Shown: piece after piece, positions 42,815-52,480 of the stretch | Layout: each line of letters starts with the position of its first letter | Numbering within the stretch: position 1 is the first letter of the stretch | Origin: Buxus sempervirens | Lineage: Eukaryota > Streptophyta > Magnoliopsida > Buxales > Buxaceae | Assembly (NCBI GenBank): GCA_947561395.2 | Contig: OX387183.1 | Coordinates: 13,691,402 to 13,755,401, forward strand | Reading direction: 5' to 3' | DNA: 64,000 nt | The notes under the pieces: model-generated | What the model was told of the DNA's origin: nothing | The model's input: only the letters and a program-made list of their open reading frames with translations | The model's database searches: none | Made by a program: the position numbers and the translations under genes

Positions 42815-45800
42815 CTGCTCTTCACACTGCTAAAAAAGGTCGTGGCAAAGGAAATCCAACAAAACGATATAATGCTTTTCGTGCTCAGGGTAAAATCCCT
42901 GTAAATATCCCGAAGGCAAGTAAAGGGGTTATTGGGGAGCATGCCAATTTATTCATATCCATGGTTACTTATATCGTAGAGAACTTTTCTCCATTGGAGT
43001 GTACATGGAAATCTGTGCCGAAGGATAAAAAACAAGCCATATGTGAACGAATTTTGGTAAGTTTTGCACTTATTATTATAACATAAATTTTGACTTTGCA
43101 GCAACCATAACCCTATTCCCTTCTTATCACGTTTTCTTTTTGTTTTACAGAGTGGGTTCGACCTTGACATGAATTGGTTGGAGGACCGCTTATGCTTAGA
43201 AAAGCAGGTAAGTGAAGCACACAGGAGGGTTTGCCACAAATTGTACAAGAAATACTTGAAGTATGGCAGTAAAGCAGAAGCCCTCCGCCATCGCCCGGAG
43301 GAGGTAGAGGAAGCAGCTTGGAGCCGATTGTGCGATGTATTTTCAAGTGAGGAATTCCAGGTATTAAGTACCATGGAGATGCCTAATTATTGTTTATGTG
43401 ATTTTTTATTTTCTAGGATCATGGCTGCAGTCTTCTTCATTCAAAAATATAATGCATAAGCTGCAGGTTTGTGCCTTTATAAACTGTATTTCATCTTGCA
43501 GTCACTTTGCTGCGTCATCACTTTTCTATTTTTGTTTTAAAAGCTGCACTTGACTTTCTTGTTTCTTCTTAAGCAAAATCTGAAGTACAAAAAAAGATTA
43601 AATTTATAATTTTGATTAAGGACCATTATGATATTGTGAAATCTCAGAAAAAAATCCATACAATCACCTGTGCCTCAAATGTCTTTGATTTCTGTGCATT
43701 AGTATCTTGCATTTTTTGGATTTATGTAAATTTCTAAATTTTGATTAATAACCATTATGATAGTAGGAAATCTGTGAAGCAATCAAATGATCACTTGTGC
43801 CTCAAGTGTTTTCAATTTATGTGCATGAGTATCTTGCATTTTTTGTGCTTGACCATTAGAAGTAGCTGCAAGATTTTCCACTTCAGCCAATAAGCGGTCT
43901 CTCCCTCACTTTAGTTGCACAAGTAGACGAGTAAATTCAACTGTTTAAGAAAAAGCATAGAATAGGACACATGTCAAGAATTTTCTATTTAACCTGCACA
44001 GTTCTTTTCTCATCCTCAAGCTCCATAATTTTCCTCCCAAAGTGCTGCTTAAGTGCAATTGTGTCAAATCCTCCAAATTGTGCACAAATTTAATAGTAAA
44101 CTCAAATTAATGGTAAAGCACAGATGCAGGAAGAATAATTAAAAATTCCCAGAAACATAATAAGGCATTATAATTCATATTATGGTACAATAAAGATGCT
44201 TGTTGTGATACAATATAGCATTTAACTCACAAAAAACTCATACTTACTAAGCATACATTATAATGAGAGTGGATGTGTGAGTAAAAATTAAAAGTCTCAG
44301 GTTTGAGTCTGAGTGTAGCCACTTTGTATAAAAATACTAGAGTTAGGCCTATTGCCAGTTTACCCCTCCTAAGACCCTGCTTCAGCATAACTTGCACTAG
44401 GTTATGGTCCAAAAAAGGTTTCATCATTCTTCACTATATGTTATATTTTGCTATTTCTCGTACTCATGAAAATAAGACGCAAAGATGCTGGCTGTAGGAG
44501 AAATGCCAAAAAGGCTGAAGATATTTCATTCTACATTAATATTTGTTACAAAGCCATTAAGTATTACTCTGTTTATAGTGCTTCCAATTTACAAAAAAAT
44601 TCATGATTTTAGTCTTATGTCCTATGTTATTATTTGTCACAAAACCATTAAGTGTTACTCTGTTTATAGTTCTTCCAATTTACAGTACTGTTTTCTTTGC
44701 AAAAAGTTCAATTAAAAAAGATTTAATATTTTCCTTCTCCATTTGGGCTTAGCTAGGGAAAAAACTGTAAATGCTGCCACAGAAATCAACGTTGGTTCTT
44801 TCTTAGACAAAGATGCCACTATGGGACCCATGGACTCTTGGGCTGGTGTTTTAACAGAGTTCAGGAATTCGCAGTTTCAAACATTATTAGATGCTGGATT
44901 TAAACTAGTTGTGACTTTGTGTTGGGGGCTGAAGGCTTCCTTCTCCCACATTCCAAGTTCAACCAATAAAACAGCAGAAATTTTAGATAAGAGGATGGGA
45001 AGTGGAATCTTTGATTGAGGGCATTAAACCAGAGGATATGTTATGAAAATGATATTGATTGTTTGGGATGTTCGTAGTTACTAAGTCATTGCCTTTGTTT
45101 TGTAATATAAATTTTTCCTGTTTTTGGCCTTCCTCGATCTCTGCTGCACACTCTTTCTATCTCCTATTAATACATTTCACTCGAAGAAAACCAGGGGGAG
45201 GAAAAAGAAGATGAGAGAGTTCTTATATGTGATACAGGAATTTGTGGTGGGAAAATTGGAATTGGAGTCTGGAATTTCAATTCTATTACCATGTGGCAGC
45301 AGTGAATTGAAATCAGAATTCCTTTTCCCAATTCCATGAGACTCAATTTCTGCTTATATTCTTTGTTTCATTTTTTTTTTGCTCATTTTCTATTAAGGTT
45401 CTCTTTTCACTAGACTAGCTTTGATATTTTCATCTTGTGCATATTATACTTGACATGTTGGCTGAATAAATTATTTCAACAAAACAAGATGCAAGTGTCC
45501 CTTTCTTGTTAAAATTTTAAATTTTATTTAGACTTCACTTTCAAAGAGGAAAAAATTAACTTGAGAAAAGGAAAATGCTAGTGGGAAAAGGAAACTACAT
45601 AAGAGAAGACAAAAATGTTATGAGATTTGATCCAAAAGTAGTTCCATGTTTTGTTATATAAAGTTTATGTTTTTTTTTTTTTGGTTTTTTTTTTTTGTTA
45701 GGTATTATCAAAGAAGAATACTACTAACAAAGGAAAAATGCAAGTTAATCATACTGCAGGCTCACAATCTTTTCTTGCTGCTTATGATAAGCTGGTATGT

Positions 45801-46500
45801 AATTTTTATACTTGATCTTTGTTAGTTCGTATTATTACTATACCATTGTCTTTATCGATTTTTTATGTATAAATTTTCATTTTTGTAGAGAAAAGAAACA
45901 CAAGAGGAGCCTACCTCTATAGATTTTGACTTGGCCAGCCATCTAAAAAAGAATGGAGATTTTGTTACGCCCAAGACAAAAGAGTATTATATAAGTCATG
46001 TTTTTAATAGAAGTATCGATGTGTGAACACTTTTTATTTCTCTTACCTTATAATGATTTATGTTAAATGTCTAAAATTTTTATTCATTTCTCTTTGTGTA
46101 TTGTAACTTAATATTTTTTTTGAATATTGTATCAACAAGCATATAATTTTGTTTTTCTTTTGGCTTAATAATGTTTTTTAATTGGCAGAGTAAGATGCAA
46201 GAAAAGCTATCTGAGGCATCAAAGAGTGCCTCCTCCAAACCAGAAGAGGAGATTGTTCCAGAGGTTTTAGGGCATAAGCCTAACTATTTCAAGGGGATGG
46301 GTAATTCATTCAATGCACCTAGATCTGAAAACTCTTCAGTACAACTTTATAAAAAATTGTGGGAGGAATCACAAGAAAAATTGGCTGAGCAAGGTGGAGA
46401 ATTAGCTTCAAACAAGGAAAAGTTGGACTCAACAGTGGAACGAGTTGCATCACTTGAGAGCCAAATAGCAATCTTGATAGCTCGGGGGTCTTTTTCTTGA
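42815..46500 (+). CDS. CACTA-1 second gene: En/Spm-type (TNPA/PF03004-like) protein, five exons
   Basis: Likely the element's DNA-binding accessory protein that recognises subterminal repeats. Exons by splice signals and frame: 42815-43055 (KKGRGKGNPTKRYNAFRAQG, ending before GTAAG), 43151-43360 (FDLDMNWLEDRLCLEK, ending CAG|GTATTA), 45702-45794 (QVNHTAGSQSFLAAYDKL, ending GTATGT), 45889-45990 (SHLKKNGDFVTPKTKEYY), and 46189-46500 (KPEEEIVPEVLGHKPNYFKG and a C-terminal coiled coil). Phases agree at the joins. The donor after 45990 reads ATAAGT where GTAAGT is expected, so that splice is probably lost. The intron 43361-45701 is 2.3 kb and holds captured kinesin fragments. The 5' end is uncertain: the upstream exon lies beyond the Ogre-1 insertion. 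Confidence 0.8.
43600..43842. repeat. Tandem duplication of about 120 bp
   Basis: Copies at about 43600-43719 and 43728-43842 share AATTTTGATTAA, ACCATTATGATA, GTGCCTCAA and AGTATCTTGCATTTTTT in order, with about 80-85% identity by eye. The repeat covers a kinesin exon segment and its flanking intron. Confidence 0.75.
43655..44096 (-). pseudogene. Captured KIN4-type kinesin gene fragment (antisense in a CACTA-1 intron)
   Basis: On the minus strand an exon at about 43994-44095 reads FDTIALKQHFGRKIMELEDE, then KRTVQ before a CAG|GTTAAA donor. A second block (about 43785-43912) reads RDRLLAEVENLAATSNGQAQ, then KMQDTHAHKLKTLEAQV. These match the coiled-coil stalk of plant kinesin-4 proteins (FRA1 group), where remembered relatives read ERDRLLAEVENLA and AQKLQD.HAQKLKALEAQ. 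Part of the second block is duplicated at about 43655-43720 (KMQDTNAQKSKTFEAQV). Motor domain and C-terminus are absent. An in-frame TGA lies just before RDRLL. The intron boundary shows that genomic DNA was captured. Its position inside an intron of the transposon gene, antisense to it, fits CACTA transduplication. Confidence 0.7.
44743..45018 (+). other. Unidentified ORF-like fragment in the CACTA-1 intron
   Basis: A plus-strand frame of 91 codons. The part KTVNAATEINVGSFLDKDAT and MGPMDSWAGVLTEFRNSQFQ has balanced composition and reads like real protein, followed by less convincing sequence. I do not recognise it. The minus strand also has a protein-like frame here, broken by one stop, so the coding strand is uncertain. 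It may be a second captured fragment. Confidence 0.3.
45248..45342. repeat. Imperfect inverted repeat
   Basis: GGGAAAATTGGAATTGGA and GGAATTTCAATTC on the left pair with GAATTGAAATCAGAATTCC and TTTTCCCAATTCC on the right, around a central TATTACCATGTGGCAGCA. It resembles a small foldback element in the long intron. Confidence 0.55.
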
Positions 46501-46679
46501 TTCTTTTTTTATCTTTTGTGGACACATTTAAACTTTGTAAATACTTTATTATGTGTTGCTAACATTTTGATAAACTACAATATATGGTTCTTTTTTCTTT
46601 TGCCTTTAATGTATGTTATAATTAATTTGTTTGATGGCAGTATGATTTTAGTTATACCGTACAGGTGGATAAAGAACAA

Positions 46680-47223
46680 TTAATAAGAGTAATGACGATA
46701 TAAAAACATTGCTATAAAAAGGGCAAGTTGTCTAATATGATTGCATTTGCGACGACTAGAAAGTAGTTTACTATCTACAACGACATTTGCAATGACAAAA
46801 TTGTCGTTGCAAAATAAAGTTACAATTGCAATGAGATATAGTTGTCGCAAATAAATTTACAATTACAACGAAATATAGTCATTGCAAATAAATTTACTAT
46901 TGCAACGAGATATAGTCATTGCAATTACAATTACAATTTCGACGACTATAAAGTCGTTGCTAATAAGTTTACTATTAGCAACGAGCTCTTGTTGTTGCAA
47001 TTTGGAGGTACATTTACAACTACTATTTGGCCACGTGATGTTATTGTTGCAATTACAAATGCACTAGCAACAAAAAAAAATTTCGTTGCAAATAAATATT
47101 TGTGACCACTTTTTTGCCATGACTTTGCAACGATTTTTTTCCGTTGCAATTATGTTTTTGCCACGACATATGGAGGATTAGCAACGACTATAGTGGTTGC
47201 AAAAAGGCATATTTCCTGTAGTG
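46680..47223. repeat. CACTA-1 right subterminal repeats and terminal inverted repeat
   Basis: Repeats of GCAACGA/TCGTTGCAA and GCGACGACTA type, more than ten copies in both orientations, end at the terminus GGCATATTTCCTGTAGTG. The arrangement mirrors the left end. The right TSD is AAT at 47224-47226. Confidence 0.88.
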
Positions 47224-48026
47224 AATATTTCATACTACTCAAGTGCACCAATAATAACCATCAACCTAACGTATTAAACTATTCAGGTGTAGTGTTTTAA
47301 TGAAATAATTATAATAGCAATTAAACAATATCATGAAAAAGAAATTATATGATGACTCACTTGCTCCGTAGTGCAGAAATCAGCAACTCAATCACACTCT
47401 CTTGGAGGTAATTCTCCTACCTGAACTTTGTCGATGATCACCTCACTTGGATCGAAGCCATGGAGTGTAGGCACAGCTTATCTAAACCCAAGCATCAAAA
47501 GAACAAAACCCTGCAACTAAGAGAGGAAGAACACAGAATGAAAGAAGAAGCTCAGAAGTGCAATAGGGGTTTCGTGGAGCACTCACTCTCCCATTCTGGA
47601 GAATTGTCGATTTGTATCATGAGGGGTGATTTGGTGTATCGCCAATACATCGACCCATACAACTCTCTTAACAATTTCACTTACAAACCACCGCATTACC
47701 TAAGGAGTACTAAGGTCCAAACATAAAGACCATAAGACCATACTTTAAACACTTTAACCAATTAAACTAAAGTTAAACACTTTTAATGCTAATTAAATCC
47801 CAATAAAATCAGTTAAAATCCAATAAATACAAAAATTTAACCACAATTAACAGAAAAATATTAAAATTAAACTAAAAGTATTCTTGCATCCATAAACCAT
47901 AATTTCTATCAATAAACCATAATTAATTTACTAATTAATGCAATAATTAACAAAAAAATTCAAGATAATCCCCGTAGCATCGAAAGTAAATCCAATTCAT
48001 AGAAACACTTAAAACAGGATGTTGCA
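47224..48026 (-). mobile_element. Putative solo LTR, 5' part (beyond CACTA-1)
   Basis: On the minus strand the likely start is TGCAACATCCTGTTTTAAG (plus end about 48026), with an AT-rich stretch and then a purine/leader-like block (about 47410-47600) comparable with that of the 25466 LTR. Sequence next to the CACTA border (CACCAATAATAACCATCAACC, ACTATTCAGGTGTAGTG) resembles sequence just left of 4769, so that area carried a short local repeat before CACTA-1 inserted. The ends are not confirmed by a TSD. Confidence 0.4.
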
Positions 48027-49194
48027 AACTATCAAAAGGAGGATGACATCATGTTTAATAATTTAATGGGGATGTATATGAACAAACATGAAGAAAGTAT
48101 ATATAAATATGCTAATTTTCATGCTCAACAAGTTTTGCTTATAGGCCTATGAATAATATTTTATTTTTTATTTTAATTTTGTGCATGTGTTGTCGTCCAC
48201 TTATCAATCAAATATAATTCCAAGCTTTATAAAATTTATTGTGAAAATCAGCTTTTTATTTATTCATTTTTAAAGATGTAAAAATATTTTTAAATTTTTA
48301 TAATTGATATGTGGAAGTGTAATCTTTATACTAAAATAAATTACTTCTATATCTATGATTATGAGGTGACATAAATATTACGTTGCTCTTCAAACCGAAG
48401 TTAAAAATATGTAATTTTTTGGAGTTTTTCCTTAGGTTTTTTTTTTTACTTTTGTAAGCTCTTTATGAAGAATTTGATTAAGTAAATGTACATAATGAGG
48501 TCATATTGATTTAGTTGTCCACGTGTAACGCACATGCTATATACTAGTAAATAAAAGTTCTTAAACCCTTTCTTATGCATTGATTCAAAAGCACTCTTGT
48601 AGAATAGGAATTATTAAATTCAGTTAAGATGAAATCATATTTTGAGTGCCACAGAAAGACGGTCTCTAGATGAACAGCTCAATTGTCATTGCATTTAATT
48701 GAACCTTGGGTTTTTGTATATATGGGGACGAGTAGATGACTTCTATCTTACAAATTGAATGCTCTCGTAGAACTGGATGAACAGCTCAATTGTCATTGTA
48801 TTTAATTGAACCTTACAAATTGACTTCTATCTTACAAATTGAATGCTCTCGTAGAACTAAATATATATAAAAGAAGTTAGATGAACAGCTCAATTGCCAT
48901 TGCATTTAAGAAAAAATAATCTTTTTCAGCGAGATGGGCAAGCGACAAACATTTAAAAACTGAGGACTGTGGTTACATCTTTTCAAGAATCTTATATTTA
49001 TGGGAGTAAATTGCATTGCATTCAAAAAAACGTTAGCAAGGAGTGGTGAAATAATCCCATCAACTCCTTGCTAGTCTAGATGTGGAGGACAAGACACACT
49101 ATATGGTAGCGACGACAAGGATGACAAAATCCCTATCTTAGATTGTTTTACGTGAACGCTAATACTTCTCACATTTCTCATCTTTATCTACTGT
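48027..49194. other. AT-rich intergenic with a local repeat
   Basis: No gene. Between 48668 and 48911 GATGAACAGCTCAATTG recurs three times and GACTTCTATCTTACAAATTG twice, a tandem-type duplication of about 105 bp. The rest is featureless. Confidence 0.6.
49192..49194. repeat. Left TSD (TGT) of CACTA-2
   Basis: TGT precedes the CACTAC terminus at 49195 and follows the opposite terminus (GTAGTG) at 56155-56157. Confidence 0.85.
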
Positions 49195-49534
49195 CACTAC
49201 TAAAAAACAGGTTTTTACGGGCGGTTTTAAAACCGCCCGCCGGTAAAAATAAAAACCGCCGGTAATTATATTACTGGCGTTTCCCCAACTGCCATTAAAT
49301 CCAGCGTCGCAGATGGTATCTGCGGCGTTTTTATAAGCGCCGCTAATAAGAAATTTATTTACTGGCGTTCCACGCCACTGTTTGTCGATTGTATGTTTAG
49401 ACCATTACGGGCGCCGGTAATTGTTTATTTGAATTTTTTTTTTCCGACCGTTGGGACGGCCCCCAACGGTTGGGACGGACCATTACCTTGATTTAAGCGG
49501 CCCACAACCATTGTGAGTGAATCACGGATCAAAC

Positions 49535-49574
49535 TATATCAATTCCTGTCCATTTGTTCATGTGCACTTCCTCT
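49535..49574 (+). repeat. 40-bp direct repeat, left copy, flanking the GALS fragment
   Basis: TATATCAATTCCTGTCC through TGCACTTCCTCT recurs at 50708-50747 with one mismatch. GTGAGTGAATCACGGAT lies just before this copy (49513-49529) and 33 bp after the second (50781-50797). The captured gene piece lies between the copies. Confidence 0.88.
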
Positions 49575-49737
49575 ATTAGGGGTCGGGTTTTGGGATTGTC
49601 TTAATACGTTTCAGTTTTGTTAAGGGTTTCTTAGACCAACATGAATTTTCAGTAAATATGTGGCATTAATTCAATCTATCAGTAAATTGAGAAAAACAAA
49701 ATGGAGCTCATCACACTCACGGAGTTCAAGTTCATAC

Positions 49738-50321
49738 CTAAAAGTTTTCCCAGCATCGGCAGCGAGACACAATTTGTTTGACATGGGCATCTGCTCTATT
49801 GTGAATTGCGTATAATCAGAGAGGCTATCAAGAACCGATCTAATGGTGCTCTTGGAAGGAACATACACGTATTCATCGACATCAAAGAAGAACATCCATT
49901 TTGCTGCAAACCGATACCGATGCAAACAATCATTCACCACCATGAACTGATTATGATAATACCCATCAAACCTCTCCTGCTCTCTAATGTCCTGCAATGT
50001 CACATACCCTTTCTCCATCCAAGGCTTCAAAACATCCAAAACCTCTCTATGAACCCCTCCAGCATCATGAATTACAAAATGTGATCTTACCCCTAACAGC
50101 CTCACATGATAAGCAAGCCATTCCCTCACTCTCTGTGGACTCAAATTGCCATACAAGGATGATCCACAGTAGAGATAATCATACCGAGGGGGCAAGGTGA
50201 AGATGGAAGCATCAAAGCTCCCAGGAGCTTCCCTTAATGCTTCAATCATCCAAACACCTTTATTATTCACTTCAGATGAGACTATTACAGAGAGATCATA
50301 GGATTCCCAAAGCAGGTTTGT
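49738..50321 (-). pseudogene. Captured GALS-like (GT92 galactan synthase) exon
   Basis: GALS proteins are Golgi glycosyltransferases that extend beta-1,4-galactan on pectin. The minus-strand exon follows a CTACCACAG acceptor and is open for 194 codons. It contains YDYLYCGSSLYGN, REWLAYHVRL, HFVIHDAGGV, DGYYHNQFMVVNDCLHRYRF, the DxD-type motif FFFDVDEY, and TQFTIEQMPMSNKLC. It ends at TTTTAG|GTATGAAC, a good donor. The rest of the catalytic domain is absent, so it is about one third of a protein of roughly 500 residues. The exon is free of stops, so capture was recent or the sequence is constrained. Retained splice sites point to capture of genomic DNA. An uncertain upstream part lies at 50421-50650. 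Confidence 0.85.
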
Positions 50322-50420
50322 CTGTGGTAGTTTTGATTAGAATGCATTAAACCCCAGAAAATTTCACCCAAAAGGAGTAAAAAGAAGAGCAGGATTTACC
50401 CAATAACATCTGGAGTTGTT

Positions 50421-50650
50421 CTAGCAGAGAGCCAGAGTCCTGTTATTCAGATGCAGAGGGGGCCCATTGTCCTTCTTTGCCTGGTAATAGTATATGCATG
50501 TTTTAAGGTAATATGGGAGAAAAAGAGAGCACAAGGAATCTAAATGGCACTTCGTGACAACCACAACTGTAAGGACCACTGCTTTATTCTCCATCTCCCA
50601 GCCCAAAAAATCAACAACATGATCATTAAGAAAATGCAACATGTTCAAGG
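50421..50650 (-). pseudogene. Possible upstream part of the captured GALS fragment
   Basis: A minus-strand frame contains LGWEMENKAVVLTVVVVTKC, reminiscent of the segment (RVYTVVVVNCTF-like) preceding the catalytic exon in GALS proteins. The rest of the frame is not convincing. The spacing to the exon at 50321 would suit an intron or degenerate linker. Confidence 0.35.
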
Positions 50651-50707
50651 ATCAGAATCACAAAAATATGTTAGTTTTTAATGAAAATCTGACTGAAATG
50701 GAAAAAT

Positions 50708-50747
50708 TATATCAATTCCTGTCCATTTGTTCGTGTGCACTTCCTCT
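50708..50747 (+). repeat. 40-bp direct repeat, right copy
   Basis: Matches 49535-49574 at 39 of 40 bases. See the left copy. Confidence 0.88.
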
Positions 50748-51589
50748 GCTGGGCGTGATTGCATACACGTTTAAAACCATGTGAGTGAATCACGGATGTG
50801 CTACACTAATATTAAAAAAAAAAAAATTTCAAACCACTGATTGCTTCTTAGACACGAACCTTCACAGTTGAGCTTGATAACATGGAAAGAATGCTGATTC
50901 AGATTGAACTACCGGTCATGGCTGGGGACCATGAATCATTCAGAATATCTGCAAAACAAGGAGCCAGCAACAGTAAATACCAATAGTGAAGTGACAGCAT
51001 TCAGATAATAAAGAGCATATTTTCAGTATCATTACATGCATTCCTTTTACAAGCATTTGTAGTGCAAAAGCTAACATCAGCCCTATAATTTCTACAAATC
51101 AAATAAGTAATTAGAAATGCTATAACAAAACAAGGACTTACATCACAACCATTGTCTATACAGATAACCTTCCGCAGCAATCAAAAAAGAACAATTTAAT
51201 AAGCAATAACCCGTGAATCTAATTCAAGTGCAGAAATTCTATTGTTCCCAAATGTGCATGAAGAAATTTATATAGTTCCTAAAATTTCTATTGTTCCAAA
51301 AGTAAAGTTTGCAAAAAAATTCTGTAGTTCCTTCTTAGATTCGCTTGATGTAGCTTGCAAAAAATGCTCTTCACATTGCACCTACAAAACCCAGGTTTTA
51401 ATAATCTTATCACATAACAATGAAGCAACTACCAAAAAATAAGTTGAAAAAAATGCAAAATATATATTTCGAGGGTTTTTGAAAATAAATTCAAGAAACA
51501 CTTACATAATATGAAGGCTGAACTAGCTAGGTCCAGCATCATCATTAGGTAAAGGGGATGGTCCGCATTGTCATTTTAGAATGTTTAAT
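50748..51589 (-). other. CACTA-2 interior, possible exon piece
   Basis: Mostly non-coding. On the minus strand, after a TTTTGTAG acceptor (about 51384), the frame QCEEHFLQATSSESKKELQN and FFANFTFGTIEILGTI is open to about 51240. It is not recognised; it could be transposon-derived or another captured exon. Confidence 0.3.
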
Positions 51590-51980
51590 TATTATACGAT
51601 GGATTTTGGAAGTTTGAAAGAAATATATGAACAAATAAATTGTAGGAGACTACTTGTTTTGATAAAATCTCTACCATATTCTTGAGACGTTGCATTTCGA
51701 CCTCCATCTGCTGCATGTGCTGCTGGACATGCTCTTGCACTTGTTGCTGCATGTTCTTCTCCAATGATTTTACTTTTTCCCTCAAGGCAGCCATCTCTGG
51801 TGCATCACTGGATGGTCTAGAAGAGCTTGAGGAATGACCCCAAAGTTTTGTTGGTGTTGGGCCTAAGCCATAGCCACGAACACGCCCATGCCTCTCTGGT
51901 CCCATGACATGAGAGTACACATCATGTCGGCCTGTACTTTCTTGTGATCTCTCTGATTGTTGTCCCATCATCTCTTTCAT
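51590..51980 (-). pseudogene. CACTA-2 remnant of En/Spm-type second protein
   Basis: The minus-strand frame reads KEMMGQQSERSQESTGRHDV, GRVRGYGLGPTPTKLWG, and then a Gln/Glu-rich coiled coil (MQQQVQEHVQQHMQQMEVEM). The GRVRGxGLGPTP wording is typical of the C-terminal part of plant En/Spm (PF03004-like) proteins. Only this C-terminal part is left. Confidence 0.7.
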
Positions 51981-52023
51981 TCGTTGCTAATTAAATAGAA
52001 AAGTATACACTATGAGTTGGAAA

Positions 52024-52480
52024 TCATTTTATAGTTCTTGAACTGTTTCTGCCATCAATCTTCCCAAATGTATAAGTAGTGCCCTGTAAGTGATACAACA
52101 CATCGGAACCTAGAAATGGAGTTGGAGCAGATCTATCCTCCGTAGTACCATCAAAAGAATGTTTCTGCTTCCGAAAAATATGATCTGATGGTAAAAACCG
52201 ACGATGACCCATATAACAACACTTCCGCCCATTATACAAGTACTGGCTACACGTGTCCTTATGGCAGGAAGGGCATGCATACCTCCCTTTTGTGCTCCAC
52301 CCTGATTACATTGCATATCCTGGAAAGTCACTAATTGTCCATAATAATGCTGCTCGAAGTTTAAATGTCTCATTTTTTTATGCATCATAAGTGTCCAACC
52401 CAAGTTCCCACAAGTCTTTCAATTCTTCTATCAGTGGCCTCAAGTAGACTGTTGTTGCGTGAACGATATGGAACGGTTCA
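52024..52480 (-). pseudogene. CACTA-2 TNP2-like transposase remnant
   Basis: The minus strand reads VYLRPLIEELKDLWELGLDT (about 52385-52455), then a TAA and a frame change, then NFEQHYYGQLVTFQDMQCNQ. It continues in another frame to the CYMGHRRFLPSDHIFRKQKH and SFDGTTEDRSAP wording. These align in order with IDVYLRPLVDELIELW and CYMGHHRFLPQNHIW in the intact CACTA-1 transposase. At least two frame breaks and one stop are present. Confidence 0.8.

Larger units (their letters stand above)
4769..47223 (+). mobile_element. CACTA-1: En/Spm-type DNA transposon, hugely expanded by nested retroelements
   Basis: The left end reads CACTATAGGAAATATGCC and the right end is the reverse complement of CACTACAGGAAATATGCC, both running on into a CTTTTT...CAAC context. 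A 3-bp TSD (AAT) flanks it. Both ends carry subterminal arrays of GCAACGA/TCGTTGC-type repeats. Inside, on the plus strand, are a TNP2-like transposase (8758-12182) and a second En/Spm-type protein (42815-46500), as expected for an autonomous-type CACTA element. The span is 42.5 kb, but 30.5 kb of it (12183-42717) is a nested Tat/Ogre-like insertion, leaving about 11.9 kb of CACTA sequence. Because the transposase gene is split by that insertion, the copy cannot be autonomous now. An intron of the second gene carries captured kinesin fragments. Confidence 0.92.

Noticed and set aside
48515..48545. Possible Helitron 3' end (ACTAGTAA after a short hairpin-like GTGTAACGCAC)
   Set aside because: The stem is only about 3-4 bp, no TC-start partner was found, and CTAG is common in AT-rich DNA.
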